A DNA stretch of 64,000 bases, taken from the NCBI RefSeq assembly GCF_002994745.2, contig NC_037091.1:39120112-39184111 (forward strand), read 5' to 3'. This document shows, one piece after another, positions 12,930-24,871 of the stretch; the stretch's first letter is position 1, and each line of letters begins with the position of its first letter. The notes under the pieces are model-generated. The model had not been told where the DNA came from. It ran no database searches and worked only from the letters and a program-made list of their open reading frames with translations. This stretch comes from Rosa chinensis (lineage: Eukaryota; Streptophyta; Magnoliopsida; Rosales; Rosaceae). Made by a program: the position numbers and the translations under genes.

Positions 12930-13873
12930 ATCATCATCCTATCCTAATCAAAACCTACACAATCCCTGGCATCCAAAAGCTCAAGCTCCTTGCAACCCTG
13001 CAGTAAAGTGATAAGATCTTCTCGATAAATATAAGCAGATCTTAAGCTCAGGTGCTTAATGTTAGGAAGCAAGTTGACAATCGCCAAGGCCACATCTTCA
13101 ATAATGCAAGCTTTTACATGTAAACGATGAATATTCTGTGAAACGATTTCCTTCCCAATTCTGCTCCCCAGTGTTAGTGACTACAAATGTTTCCACTTTT
13201 GAATTAGACATGGCTGAATTGTAGTTAATATATGTGACAAAGACAACTCCTTAAGGGCAGGAGACCTGCAAATGGAAAACAAGTCAGTTAAGCACAGCTG
13301 ATTTCCGGATCAGAGTGACATAAAGCCACTATATACAAAAAGTAAATGAATTAGAAAGACTTCAACTGCATGTGAACATTTGCAATTTCAAGATCAGAAA
13401 AACATTATGCAGGAAAATAGTTGAGGCTTATAAACAAAGTTGAAAGCCCTCTTCATTTACGAAACAAACTGGACTACTAGATAACGAAAAACTCACATAT
13501 CTACAACATATTCCACAGCTATTTCTGAACAAAGAGGTAGCCGCACAAAAGTAGGACGTCCTTTACTACGATCAATGACAAACTTTATGAATGCTGTGAC
13601 AGATAAATTAGTCTCATCGATTCGATATTCCTGTACAAATCTTTTTAAAAAGGGGTAAAATTTCCAAGATTCCATTTCAAGCGGGTCAAAACTATATCGA
13701 TCAGTTACAATATCTGGAATATCGATACTTTGCCAGCATGAGGGATCGAGGGTTGCTGCGTGCCATGACCTACATACGAAAGGGACATCCAAGAGCAGTG
13801 ACTTCATTCCAACTCTTCCAAACACATTCTCCAAACAATCTTTATTCAAGTTTTCCCATTTTATTTCATCCAT
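12930..13873 (-). pseudogene. F-box/LRR-like gene copy A, broken
   Basis: F-box proteins are the substrate adaptors of SCF ubiquitin ligases. Exon 1 (13873-13497, 125 codons plus 2 nt) encodes MDEIKWENLNKDCLENVFGR and an F-box with FVCRSWHAATLDPSCWQ. Exon 2 starts at 13265 in the matching phase and resembles the LRR-like exon of copies C and D (ALAIVNLLPNIKHLSLRSAY, LITLLQGCKELELLD). It contains an in-frame TAG at 13181-13183, where the paralogues have a normal codon, and a second stop at 12944-12946 followed by homologous sequence in another frame. The ATG sits directly behind a 3' splice site, so an upstream exon existed. A truncated F-box-only product is possible, but decay is more likely. 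Confidence 0.8.
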
Positions 13874-14556
13874 CTACAAGAACTAAAATGAGGCAGAAAT
13901 TAACACAGCAGAGGCTTCAGTAGGCAATTTTTTTTTCCTGTCATAGACAAAGCTACCATACCACATCAATTTCTGTATATCTTTTCTTGTTTGAAAGTGG
14001 AGATGGACTTAGTTAAAGAATCCATACAGGGCTATAGAATCAATCAATCAATCAGTGTGAAAGACATAACAAATCAATAGAGGAATCAATTCAGCCAGGG
14101 CAGCAAGTCAATCTAGAACACATTTAGGACACATTAATCTCATCTACATGAAGTATTTTGTTTCCTTTCATTTGCTTGCTTCTTTGTAGGTGGAAGCAAG
14201 ATGGGTATTTTCTATCAAATTTCCAAACACAAAAGACCATGAGATCCCCACACCCCATCCCATCACTAAAACATAATAGAGTTGGCATTAGAAAACAGAG
14301 AACTAACAAACAGCGAATTGCAAATTCCAACCACAAAGACACATCTTGCAATCCCTTTGATGAAAGAAATAATTCTTTCAAAAATTTATTTTAATTCTTT
14401 CTCATCCCCCTTAGCCTCTCTTCAAAATTAATCAAGAAACGTTACCTACAAATCCATCATTAAAGTATTAACATACAGATAGCTAGACTCCGATACATGA
14501 ATGGTAAGTTGTAAATACCCAAATAATAGAGAAAGCCTAATTAAATCCTCCTTTGG
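13874..14556. other. Upstream flank of F-box copy A
   Basis: No coding region is recognised. The exon that lies upstream of the F-box in copies C and D was not found here. The stretch ends where a Mutator-type terminus begins. Confidence 0.4.
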
Positions 14557-14703
14557 GAAAATTCTACAGTACTGGGGTGTATCCCATACTGTTTGTTTGA
14601 TGAATATTTGTGACCGTCAGATCCACAATATATCGAATAGTCGTGGATATTCGAATCAAGTTAACCTATTTAGCGGGTAACTGGTTCATATGATATGCCA
14701 CCA

Positions 14704-14742
<39 letters not shown>

Positions 14743-15420
14743 GTGACTCTGCCTCCCCACTGCTCATCCAGTCGTCTTCAGCCTCCAGCCCACGGGTTCT
14801 CTCTGTGCGGCAAAGACCCTCTCCGTCTCAGCGTGTCTCCTCGATCGTTGAGGCGTCGATGGCCCTTTCTACACTCGACGGTGACGAACTAACGGTGGTA
14901 AGTCGGCTCTTACTTTTCAATCGATCTGTATCACATGAACATCTCGACTACTTTCTGGGTTTTCAGTCGAATAGCCTCGAAGTCTTGAACTTGGTTGCTC
15001 TCTTCCTCAAGCAGCAAAGCAGAAAGCCTGAAACAAGCTTGGTTAGTTGCTGAAATCAAGCTTGGTTAGCTGGTTCTGAAATTGGCATTCAACAATTTAT
15101 GTTCTTAAATTGTTCTTTTGTTGCTGATATTGCTTGCTTCTATGTTTTGGGGTTTACTTTCGAGTTTGTGAAGAGTAAAGATTGATTCTTTTCTCATGTA
15201 AATTGAGGGGATTGATGGGAGTTTGAAGAAATGGGGTTTTTGTTGTTAGTTAAAACGGGCTGTGTGTCCTGCTGAACAAAGTTTGAGTCTTTTCTCATGT
15301 AAATTGAGAGCCCTGAAGGGAATTTGAAGAGATAGAACAGGTATACGTTCTATTTTGATTTCTGAATTTGGTTTGATTTCTGTTGTGATGTTCTTTTAAA
15401 TGATTTTCTCTAAAAATTAA
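14557..15420 (+). mobile_element. Mutator-like terminus and leader, truncated (partner end not found)
   Basis: Begins GGGAAAATTCTACAGTACTG and resembles the terminus at 59,936 (GAAAATTCTACGGTGCTGGG), with similar sequence for about 80 bp. The following (CT)n run and splice-like GGTAAGTCGG look like the leader of an element-borne gene, but no protein is recognised. GC-rich gypsy-type repeats begin at about 15.42 kb, so the element is probably truncated there. The superfamily is inferred from the better-supported element at 59.9 kb. Confidence 0.4.
14706..14738. repeat. (CT)n microsatellite
   Basis: About sixteen uninterrupted CT units. They lie inside an open frame beginning ATGACTCTCTCT that I do not accept as a gene. 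Confidence 0.9.
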
Positions 15421-17468
15421 CTGTTCACCGCAAGCCAAGCCTCCGCTGGACTGTTCACCGCTGAGCTTCACCTCCGCCGGCAGGCCTCCGCCAAGCGAGT
15501 CTCCGCCGAGCTCCAGGTTTGCCATCTCCGCTGAGCTCTGAGCTCCGCCCAACTATCCTTCTCCGCTCCACCGACCACCGCTGAGCTTCATCGCCGGAAG
15601 GGTCTCCGCTGAACTCTTCCGCTAGCCAGGCCTCCGTCGAGCAAAACCTCAGCTAGGAAAGAGCTCCGCTCCGCTGAGTTCCAAATCTCTGCCACACTTT
15701 GAGCATCCGCCGAACTCTTCAGCCACCGCCGGACTCTTCGATCTCCGCCGGACTCTTGAGTCTCCGCCGGACTCTTGAGCACCAGCGGCAAAACCTCCGC
15801 CCACCAAGACAATCTCCGCTTGGCAACCTCCGACCAAGCTTCTCCGCCGAGTCATCCTCCGCTGGCCAAAAACTTCACCACCGCTGACCCGAGCTTCCTC
15901 CGCTAAGCACCATCAGCGGCACTTTCCTCCGCTAATCCCTGTCAGTGGCAACTCTCCCGCTAGGCTCGATGGCTTCTCGGGCTCATTCTCGTTCACTCAT
16001 CATCATCGACCTCGATGTCTGCAGTTCCAGAATGTGCAGCGGCCACCCAGCGGTAACCCAGCAACTTTCGCCAACGAGGCCCAGCGGACAGCGACAGCAC
16101 GCGGCGAAGCTTCACTCCCAGCCATCAGCGAAGCTTCAATCCCCAGCGGAAATTCGGTCCCCAGCGGAACTTAAATCTCAGCTAAGTTTCAATCTCAGCA
16201 AAGCTTCAGTACCCAGCGAAGCTTTAATCCTCCCGGAGCTTCGACCCCTTGCAGAGCTTCAATTTTCCGGGCGGCCCTTCAATATTTCAGGCTTTCAGCC
16301 ACCTAGAGATATACTATGGACACCCAGGCTGGCGGTATACAAAGCAATAACCACCGCCCTCCCGATCTCCGAGCATAGTCCAACGGTCGTCGACCCACCC
16401 AAAGGCTGGGTTAACAATCAACTCTTAATTGGTGCAGCACATTCGAAAAAAAATTTGAGCACCGACTGCCACTGGGCTGTACAAAGGGAAATTCAACTAT
16501 TTCCATCAACCATGCAAACCGCAACCACGCGTTGACGTACATTATCGGAGCACTTTATCCACCAAAGCGAAGGAGCGTCATGCTTGGAACAACTCCAACA
16601 TGATTTGGGTATTTACATCATTCCCAAATCCAACTCGCTCCAAAGCGGCATAAGATAAGTAACTATATCTTATCTTTTACGCTCTTTCAATTTGAGCTAC
16701 CGCCATGCCAATACCATGCTTTTACTACTTCTAAGCATGCTTATAGAATATCACACTTGATATATCTTTACATGCTTCCATAACTTTTAAGCATGCCTAC
16801 AACATTTCATAGATTTGGCAACACTTTCTAGATCTCACGTACTAGATATGCCATGCTTCACATACCGATCTCAATGATCCTTTAGCATATCTACAAAAAT
16901 GCAAAAATGATATTAGCATCCACATTACAAGTACATGCTATATACATATGCCATGCTTCTATTTTTAATTGCAACTCAATTAAATAAACATGGGGCACTC
17001 GAACAAAATATTATTACTTGCCCTATGTATTTATCATTTTTCATTCAGACCAACCGCCAAGCGGTAAGGCAACGCCTCATAATGACAATGACCGCTACGC
17101 GGCATTGCAGTCAAGTTTCTCCTCTGAGAAATAGCAAAGGGACTAGTTAACATAGCCCACGGCAGCCATTGATCCGGCAGTTAACCCCGATGCTTGGGTA
17201 CCAAAGATTGGGCTCGCTACCCAACACCCTCTGCTCCGCGCAGCTCCCCTCATCAAACAATTTTCCGACCATCCGGAGGTCTATAGCCAGGAGTGGGGGA
17301 CTCCTCGTAGGGCCTAGCAGGGGCCCACCCGAAAGGGCAAAAGCGTTCGCTCCGACCAATTCTAGATGGACGACGCACTCGCACTAATTATGCTTGATAT
17401 ACGGCACAAAGCTACGCTTTGGTATCAACCCGCAAGAACACCCTCCTTGACTGGGGACTTCGGGGACT
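15421..17468 (+). mobile_element. Tat-type gypsy 3' untranslated region, degenerate
   Basis: GC-rich sequence built of irregular repeats around CTCCGCCGGACTCTTGAG (15.43-15.93 kb) and CCCAGCGGAACTT (16.05-16.25 kb). These resemble the complement of the tandem array in the intact gypsy element at 41.49-42.19 kb. From about 17.20 to 17.47 kb the sequence matches the complement of 40.90-41.19 kb closely: GGGCTCGCTACCCAACACCC, CCATCCGGAGGTCTAT and CCCTCCTTGACTGGGGA are shared. It ends in a purine-rich GACTTCGGGGACT, the expected polypurine tract. This is therefore the plus-orientation 3' part of a relative of that element. No gag or pol remains. Confidence 0.68.
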
Positions 17469-18400
17469 TGTACATACAGCCCAGCATAATTAGCAACGAT
17501 CATGCTCATGCCTTAGGGCATCGCCTCGAGCTACCCGTTAATGCGCCGCCGAGCCTTTCGCGCTTGTGCCTCAGCGGCACCGCCGAACTTTTTCGCGCTC
17601 GTGCCTCAGCGGCACCGCCGACCTTCATGCTCTCACCTCAGCCGCAACCGCCAGGCTTTCGCTCTCGTGCCTCAGCGGCACCGCCGAACTTTTCGCTCTC
17701 GTGCCTCAGCGGCACCGCCGATCTTTTCGCGCTCGTGCCTCAGCGGCACCGCCGAGCTTCCCGCCCATGCCTTCCCGGCACCCCGAGCTTCCGCTCACCG
17801 CTCACGCCTTCGCGGCACCCTCGAGCTCACAGCTCACGCCTTCACGGCACCACGAGCTTCCGCTCACGAGCTCACCACTCACGCCTTCGCGGCACCCTCG
17901 AGCTCACCGCTCACGCCTTCCCGGCACCACGAGCTTCCGCTCACGAGCTTACCGCTCATGCCTTCGCGGCACCCTTGAGCTTTCGCTCATGCCTTCCCGG
18001 CACCCCGAGCTTCCGCTCATGCCTTCTCGGCACCCCGAGCTTCCACTCATGCCTTCCCGGCACCTCGAGCTTCAGCTCATGCCTTCCCGGCAACCCTTGA
18101 GCTTCCGCTCAAGAGCTTCCCGCTCATGCCTGCCCGGCACCCCGAGCTTCCGCTCATGCCTTCCCGGCACCCCGAGCTTCCGCTCATGCCTTCCCGGCAC
18201 CCCGAGCTTCGGCTCATGCCTCCCCGGCAACCCACGAGCTTCCGCTCATGCCTTCCCGGCAACCCACGAGCTTCCGCTCATGCCTTCCCGGCAACCCCGA
18301 GCTTCCCGCTCACAAGCTTTCCGCTCATACCTTCCCGGCAATCCTCGAGCTTTACGCTCATGTCTACTCGACACACCACACGTTAATGGAACATTGAATT
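17469..18400 (+). repeat. Gypsy LTR start running into two GC-rich tandem arrays
   Basis: TGTACATACA at 17469 follows the polypurine tract and resembles the LTR start of the intact element (TGTACATGCATG, then AGCATAATTAGC). From about 17,550 to 17,760 there are about six ~33-bp units around GTGCCTCAGCGGCACCGCCG. From about 17,760 to 18,400 there are roughly twenty ~30-bp units around GCTCATGCCTTCCCGGCACC. The ~30- and ~33-bp periods are multiples of three and lack stops in several frames, giving long open frames of low-complexity residues that are not genes. Confidence 0.72.
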
Positions 18401-18894
18401 TTTCTACCATTTGTCGTTTACCGACCGCGACAAATCAAATTCTTTTCGCGTTCCATTAATACGACCGAAAACCAAACATACACAAACCGTACGCGCGGTC
18501 ATCGTTCATGAGTTACAAATGCGTACCTTCGCGGCACTCATGCAACTTACATCTCACGAGTGTAACCCCGTCAAACTCGACTTCGTTCGTCTCTTTGCGC
18601 GAGTCACACATTTATCATATGCAATCCATATGCTCACACGACCATGTATCACGCACCCCATACGTTCATATATGCCAACGCATATCAATGCAACTCACAT
18701 TTGTTGCCCAATGCAACGAGCATTCTACGTATGCCTGTTTTTTGCCTTTGTTGTGCAGGTTAATGAGTCCCTTCTTGCTTACGGAGTTCGGGGACTTGTA
18801 GGGGCTCCGTACCGCCCGGTTACTTATGCTTGGTGACATCATGTGTATAACTCCCCAACCAAGAAGCTCCTCTTACTTGGGGACTTCGGGGACT
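18401..18894 (+). mobile_element. Second gypsy 3' region, non-coding remnant
   Basis: After the tandem array the sequence becomes unique and ends in two purine-rich tracts, GGAGTTCGGGGACTTGTAG (about 18,782) and GGGGACTTCGGGGACT (about 18,880). The second abuts the LTR that follows. I see no coding capacity. It is probably the 3' untranslated region of another Tat-type gypsy copy. Confidence 0.5.
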
Positions 18895-19384
18895 TGTAGA
18901 TACCTACTAGCATGACTAGTTTGCTATCTCACCAAGCATAATTAACACCCTCTTTGGGACACCCACAAGCCATGGTGAGGCCCAACCGCTACTTGCATCT
19001 TGTAGCCCTATGTTCAAGCTACGCTACGGTATCCGGAAGTCGCAAATCCGCCGTCGGGAAGCCACCTTTCCGGCCTTGCCAAGTTGCCTCCATAATATGC
19101 ATTTCTATACTAGAATAGTTGTTTGCTTGTCCCACATCTAAGAAAATGTAAAGGAGATGGCTTCCTTCACCTATAAAAGGAATGCCTCCTCCCACTTAAA
19201 CATCATCCCATTACATCTCTTGTAATCTTGTTAGGCCGCAAGGCTCGACACACTAGTATAAGCTTTCAAGTGGACGTAGTCTCCCGCTAAGGCGGGAGGT
19301 GAACCACTATACTTCGCTTGTGTCACTCTCTCTCTCTCTCTCTCTAAAGCTAACTAGAGATCCCACGGATCACTAACGTTAACA
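18895..19384 (+). mobile_element. Gypsy LTR, about 490 bp
   Basis: Starts TGTAGATACC directly after a polypurine-like GGGGACTTCGGGGACT and ends GTTAACA, giving TG...CA borders. It shares the AGCATAATTA block with the other gypsy LTRs here. A TATA-like CTATAAAAGG lies at about 19,172, and the sequence downstream (CATCATCCCATTACATCTCT) looks like a transcription start region. The 5' part of the element is missing or rearranged, so no target duplication could be checked. Confidence 0.62.
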
Positions 19385-19784
19385 AATATCATTGCTGCAA
19401 AAGGGAATAGAGACTAAAGATGAGAGATTAACCTTATATCCAATGCATGAGAGAATAGCAATTAAAGCCAATTATGGGGGAGATATATTAAGAAGAGGGA
19501 AGCATAATGATACTTTACAACTATTTCCAATCTATTAAGTTTCAGTTTCATGAAGTGGGATAGTGAACGACTATTTCCAATCTAGAATTTTAAAGAAAAC
19601 GGGAAGTATTTAATTATTGTGTGAGGGATCCTCCACCATTATATAAGAACTTAAGAAGGACATCCTCACACAATTAGACATGGATTACTCCACTCTTTAG
19701 AGATCCTTCTTTTGATCCTTGTAGTCTTTTTACTCATAGTGTAGACGTAGCCTAGCGCCCTAGCAGCACATCGAATTAGGTGAA
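19385..19784. other. Non-coding, between gypsy LTR and copia-like element
   Basis: No gene. A short stretch near 19,430-19,480 (ACCTTATATCCAATGCATGA) resembles the intron upstream of F-box copies C and D (28,355 and 58,265). It may be a scrap of the region that once lay upstream of copy A. Confidence 0.3.
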
Positions 19785-20739
19785 TGTATGCACAAGGTTT
19801 GTACATGTTGTGTTGGCATTCCCATACAAAGCACTGAAGAAGCCTATAAAGTTCATCAAAACTGGTCTCGGAGAAACCCCAAAGGTAAATGCATCTCATG
19901 AGTCAGCATATGCACTGGGATTGCAACACACATTGCAATCCCCAAGTCAGTTTGAGTCAGTCCTACATTTTAGGAAGTTCGATTTTGGATCGAAAGTATC
20001 TTTTGGTTCTTGGAAATTATTTTATAACATATTTTTCAATTGTAAAATTGTGCTATTGAAGTCCTAATCGTTTTAGGGTTTGGTTATTTTAATTGGATAT
20101 CTTTTATTAAAAGATCTTTCCTATTAGGAGACCAATTAGGGTTAAGTTGTGATTGTTGAGGATTTGTTTTTCTCCTTAATATATTCAGAAAGAAGACGTT
20201 CATTTGTGTGCGCCTTTGTCGCAAGAATTTATGTGCATCTTGCTTGCTTAGAAAGAGTCTCATAGGAATTCATGAAAAAGTTGTTCCGTGTCTAAGTGTC
20301 TCATTGTTCATTCACTCATATGCATTGATTCTCTCGAGATCAGTAGAGAAGTTGTGGATGCAAGAAGAGCGATAATTGAAGATCGTTCAAGTGAAGAAGG
20401 CGGTCAAGGTTCAAGACAAACACCTCATTAGTTAGTCTAGTGATTGTAGCTGAGAACAGTGCTAATTGTGTTTCTAAAGAAACGTATCCTTCATCATTAG
20501 TGGATTGATTTTTTTTTAGATTCTCAAGAATAAGAGCCCCGCAGTGTTTTTAATCTCAAATTGAGGTTTTCACTGTGTAACCAAATTTGTGTTAATTGTT
20601 CTGTGTGATTTTTCGTTTTCTACCCAATAAGGATTGCAACGTATCTATCAATCCCCGATACCCAGAAACACGTTCATCCTAGTATTTTCATTTGGCATCA
20701 GAGCGAGTTCTAAAGCTTTTTAGTTGATTTGAGGACAGG

Positions 20740-21215
20740 ATGGAACATGAACGTAATAGAGCCTCTAGTTCCATAAATTGTCCGCCTTTGTTTGATGGTG
20801 AAGATTACTCACAATGGAAGATAATGATGAAGACTTTTCTCTACTCTCAGGATGAAAACACGTGGAATATAGTTGAGACTGGATGAGAACACCCAACCAA
20901 GGCAAAAGACTCAAAGAAATTAGAAGGGACATCTGCAAGAGTTCTTAAGCCTAGGAAGGAATGGACAGAAAAGGAGGTTCGGAACAGAAGTTGTGATTTC
21001 AAGGCACGGAATTCCTTATTCACAGCTTTATCCAAGAAAGAGAGGGTGAGAACCAGCCACTGTGACAGCGATGAAAGCTCTCAATCTGAGAATGAAGAGG
21101 TAAATCTTTCTCTTACTTCCTCTCTTAATATTGATTTTTTTTATGATTCTGACTTGGAATATGATACTCTTGATGAAGAAACAAATGAAAAGTGTAAGCA
21201 ATTGTATAATGCTTC
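20740..21215 (+). pseudogene. Copia gag remnant
   Basis: The ATG lies 50 bp after the left LTR. NCPPLFDGEDYSQWKIMMK is the typical start of plant copia Gag (nucleocapsid precursor). The frame is cut by TGA at 20884-20886, where Trp is expected, resumes with EHPTKAKDSKK, and later has an acidic stretch (CDSDESSQSENEE). The gene then ends abruptly at the antisense RT fragment. Confidence 0.62.
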
Positions 21216-22115
21216 AAAAATTGTTCTCTATCTTATCACCATCCCAGTCTGCATCTGTATACCCCACAACCTCCAATTCATCCTTTTTTTCAAACAACAA
21301 ACCCCTTCCAGGTGCCATTTTAAGATACCTTAAAATACGATACACTGCATCCATATGCTCTTCACTTGGACAATGCATAAATTGACTGACCACACTCGCA
21401 TCATAAACAATATCAGGCCTAGTATTAGAAAGATAAATAAGTCTTCCTACATGTTGGTACCTTCCTTTATCAGTTGGAACCTGATCTGAATAGATGGCGA
21501 GGTTGTGGTTCATCTCGATCGGTGTCTCAATGGGGTTGCAATCAAGCATTCCAGTCTCAGTTAACAAGTCAAGTACATACTTACGTTGGGACAAAGAAAT
21601 CTCCTTCTTAGACCTTGCAACTTCAATTCCAAGAAAGTACTTCAATTGCCCAAGGTCCTTCATCTCAAATTCATTAGACAGATAGTCCTGTAGAGCCTCC
21701 ATCTCTTTTGGATCATCTCCTGTGACAATCATATCATCAACATATACTATCAGTGCGGTAATCTTACCCTGACTACGCTTGATGAACAAGGTATGATCCG
21801 AGTTGCTCTGTCTATATTCGAACACCCTCATAGACTTGGAGAACCTTCCAAACCATGCTCTAGGAGACTGCTTCAAACCATATAGAGACTTCTTCAACTT
21901 ACAAACCTTGCTAGTATCGCAAGGCATATTTTTGACTCCTGGCGGCATGTCCATATACACTTCTTCCTCCAAGTTTCCATTAAGGAAAGCATTCTTCACG
22001 TCAAATTGATGTAGAGGCCAATCTTTAGTTGCTGCAAGTGAAATCAAGATCCGAACAGTATTGATCTTTGCCACGGGGGCAAATGTCTCTTCATAATCAA
22101 TTCCATAGGTGCTCT
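21216..22115 (-). pseudogene. Antisense copia reverse transcriptase/RNase H fragment
   Basis: Open over about 290 codons on the strand opposite to its host element. The order is normal: YGIDYEETFAPVAK at 22.1 kb, DVKNAFLNGNLEEEVYMDMP, CKLKKSLYGLKQSPRAW, the catalytic YVDDMIVTG, LKYFLGIEVARS, RPDIVY and the start of RNase H (VGYTDADWDGD). It breaks off at both ends without LTRs, so it is a fragment of a different copia element inserted or captured in reverse orientation. Confidence 0.8.
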
Positions 22116-23537
22116 AAGTATTGATACTCTCACTTCGCTTGATCCATTTTGCATGAATTCATAGTGTATGATATCATATTAGTGTAGGTGCATTGCTCTT
22201 TTTATTTCTGCATTTTGTTTCCAGCTTTCTGGAACATCAGGATTGCATGTGTGGTTTGTATCCCAACATGTCTGACAGATCAAATTGAACTTAGATTGAC
22301 AAGTGTTTTGATATCTTCCTTAAATCTGATTGTGATGAGTTGAATAACATGTTTTGAATTGGTTCTTGCATCACTCTGTAATCTTGAGCATGAACAACAT
22401 ATTCTTCATCACTTTGTATTCTCACATGCACACATACTCTTGGTTGATTTGATCTTAGTCCCACGTATGAAGTGAGTGTTTGTAGTAGTTGCTCCCTGAT
22501 AAAAAGGTACAATTATTTGGAGCAAGACCAGGCTATTCCTGAAGTAAACTGGGCTTGGTCGTGGTGAACGATATGAGGTTTGAGAAGAAAAGGGAATGGT
22601 TTGGTCACCCCAGTGGATTGTGAAACTATTGACTCGAGTTGATGTGTCTTTTGGGATGTCCTTGTTACATCTAGTACCCTAAAGTCAACTGACTTGGGAG
22701 TTGCTGGCATAAAACTTTCTACATGAGTCTTACTTTTCTTGTGAAATATATATATATTGTGAAAATTTCATAATGTGTGAAAGGCAAAATGAAAAAGTAT
22801 TATGCCCACACGGTGTCATAAGGGGAGATTTGAGTTTATTGTGATTATTTTGTCACTTCTTATGTGTGTTCTATTTTCTTTGATTCTGAGATTCTTACAC
22901 ACCCCACTTTGAGCTATGTTCACTTACACAACAAAGGTATAGAATACTCGATCATCTTCTTGCTTACTTTGTTGTTGTCAAAATCTCTTCACTCATGTGA
23001 CCTTATCTTATTGCATTCATGTTTGAGGAATGGTGCTAACACTCTTGTCTAAAAAGCTATGTTTTTTCCTCTGTCAATTATACTAGGATACAAACCCGCT
23101 CATTGTGTGGTTTTCATTCTTGCATCTTTCATAACATGATCACACTTAGGGGGTGTATTGATACTTGGACTACCTTCCTCTGATTGATTCTCCTTGGGGT
23201 GGTTTCTATTGAGCAACATCTACTGGTGATCCTCCTTCTGCATAGCTTCTGCTACTCTTTTCAGTTGCCTTTGTCATTCCTAGACTAAAAGGGGGAGATA
23301 TTTGTGAATTTGAATTTGATCAACTTGTGCTTTGAATGTTTAACTTGCTTGAAATTGATCTTAAAAAATTGACTTGACATTCCTATGCGTTATCTTTAAC
23401 TTGCTTTTTACAAGGTGTGTGTGATAAGTGTTTCAGGAATTGAAGGCTTCTTCCCAAGTGAGGATCCTCAATTACTTGTTGAGGGGGAGTTTGCCTAGAA
23501 TATGGTAGTTTTGTATAGGAATGCCAAAGGGGGATAT
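22116..23537 (+). other. Non-coding interior of the copia-like element
   Basis: No protein of the copia pol set is recognised on either strand. The stretch ends with GTTGAGGGGGAGTTTGCC and the polypurine tract before the right LTR. It is probably decayed or replaced pol sequence. Confidence 0.45.
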
Positions 23538-24439
23538 TGTAGGTACAAGGTTTGTACGTGTTGTGTTGGCATTCCCATACAAAGCACTGCAGAAGCCTAT
23601 AAGCTCATCAAAACTAGTCTCGGAGAAACCCCAAAGGTAAATGCATCTTATGAGTCAGCATATGCACTGGGATTGCAACACATGTTGCAATCTCCGAGTC
23701 AGTTTGAGTCAGTCCTACATTTTAGGAAGTTCGATTTTGGAAAGTATCTTTTGGTTCTTGGATATTATTTTATAACATATTTTCCAGCTGTAAAATCGTG
23801 CTATTGAAGTCCTAATTGTTTTAGGGTTTGGTTATTTTAATTGGATATCTTTTGTTAAAAGATCTTTCCTTATTAGGAGTCCAATTAGGGTTAAGTTGTG
23901 ATTGTTGAGGATTTGTTTTTCTCCTTAATATATTCAGAAAGAAGACGTTCATTTGTGTGCGCCTTTGTCGCAAGAATTTATGTGCATCTTGCTTGCTTAG
24001 AAAGAGTCTCATAGGAATTCATGAAACACTTGTTCCGTGTCTAGGTGTCTCATTGTTCATTCACTCATATGCATTGATTCTCTCAAGATCAGTAGAGAAG
24101 TTGTGGATGCAAGAAGAGCGATAATTGAAGATCGTTCAAGTGAAGAAGGCAGTCAAGGTTCAAAACAAACACCTCATTAGTTAGTCTGGTGATTGTAGCC
24201 GAGAACAGTGCTAATTGTGTTTGTAAAGAAACGTATCTTTCATCATTAGTGGATTGATTTTCTTTTGGGTTCTCAAGAGTAAGAGCGCTGCAGTGTTTTT
24301 AATCTCAAATTGAGATTTTCACTGTGTAACCAAAGTTGTGTTGTTCTGTGTGATTTTTCGTTTTCTACCCGGCCAGTAGTAATTGCAACGTATCTATCAA
24401 TCTCCGATACCTAGAAACACGTTCATCCTAGTATTTTCA

Positions 24440-24871
24440 TACCGCTATTAATACCGTCCTCTTTGTGTGATTGACTACCGAAGAGAACATTAATTTAAAA
24501 TCTTGTGAAATTAGATAAAATGATCCTATTATGAGGTACAAAATACATAAGTCACTATGTAAATAAGTTCATCATTGGCTACCAGCCATAGAACAATAGA
24601 CAATTACAAATCTTCGAGCCAGAACAACAAAATGAACCCAATACCTATAACTTAATTTCTCTGACACCTCCGCATGCATGTATAGTTTCCGCAGGTCGAT
24701 CGATCGAGGGCCAAATTCATGTTCACTAGAATCACTTTCAGGACAGATAGATTATATAAGGCCTCTTAATTCAAACAAATTACTACCTAGCTGGCCAGCT
24801 AGGAGGTTAGGACTAGAATTGTATTCCCAAAGTGCATGGTACCATGTTCATAATTACCATCATAATTATCA
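24440..24871. other. Non-coding flank of F-box fragment B
   Basis: I see nothing supportable here apart from the downstream flank of the minus-strand F-box fragment. Confidence 0.4.

Larger units (their letters stand above)
19785..24439 (+). mobile_element. Copia-like LTR element with paired 0.9-kb LTRs, internally rearranged
   Basis: Direct repeats 19785-20690 (906 bp) and 23538-24439 (902 bp) both run from TGTA(T/G)G.ACAAGGTTTGTAC to CCTAGTATTTTCA, with TG...CA borders. TTTGGCATCAGAGCGAG follows the left LTR and matches the usual initiator-Met tRNA primer site (TGGTATCAGAGC) with one change. GGGGGATAT precedes the right LTR as polypurine tract. By eye the LTRs differ at several per cent, so the element is older than the gypsy at 40 kb. 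No 5-bp target duplication is seen (GTGAA versus TACCG). Only a broken gag remains of its own genes; 22.1-23.5 kb is non-coding. Confidence 0.82.

Noticed and set aside
14703..15053. 116-codon frame starting in a (CT)n run
   Set aside because: The start is inside a microsatellite and the rest matches no family. It is probably leader sequence of an element.
17366..18459. Overlapping open frames of 145-297 codons on the plus strand
   Set aside because: They arise from GC-rich tandem units with ~30- and ~33-bp periods that lack stops in more than one frame. The products are low-complexity Ser/Pro/Arg repeats.
19780..24444. Target duplication for the copia-like element
   Set aside because: Flanking 5-mers GTGAA and TACCG differ. 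The element call rests on the paired LTRs, primer site and polypurine tract instead.
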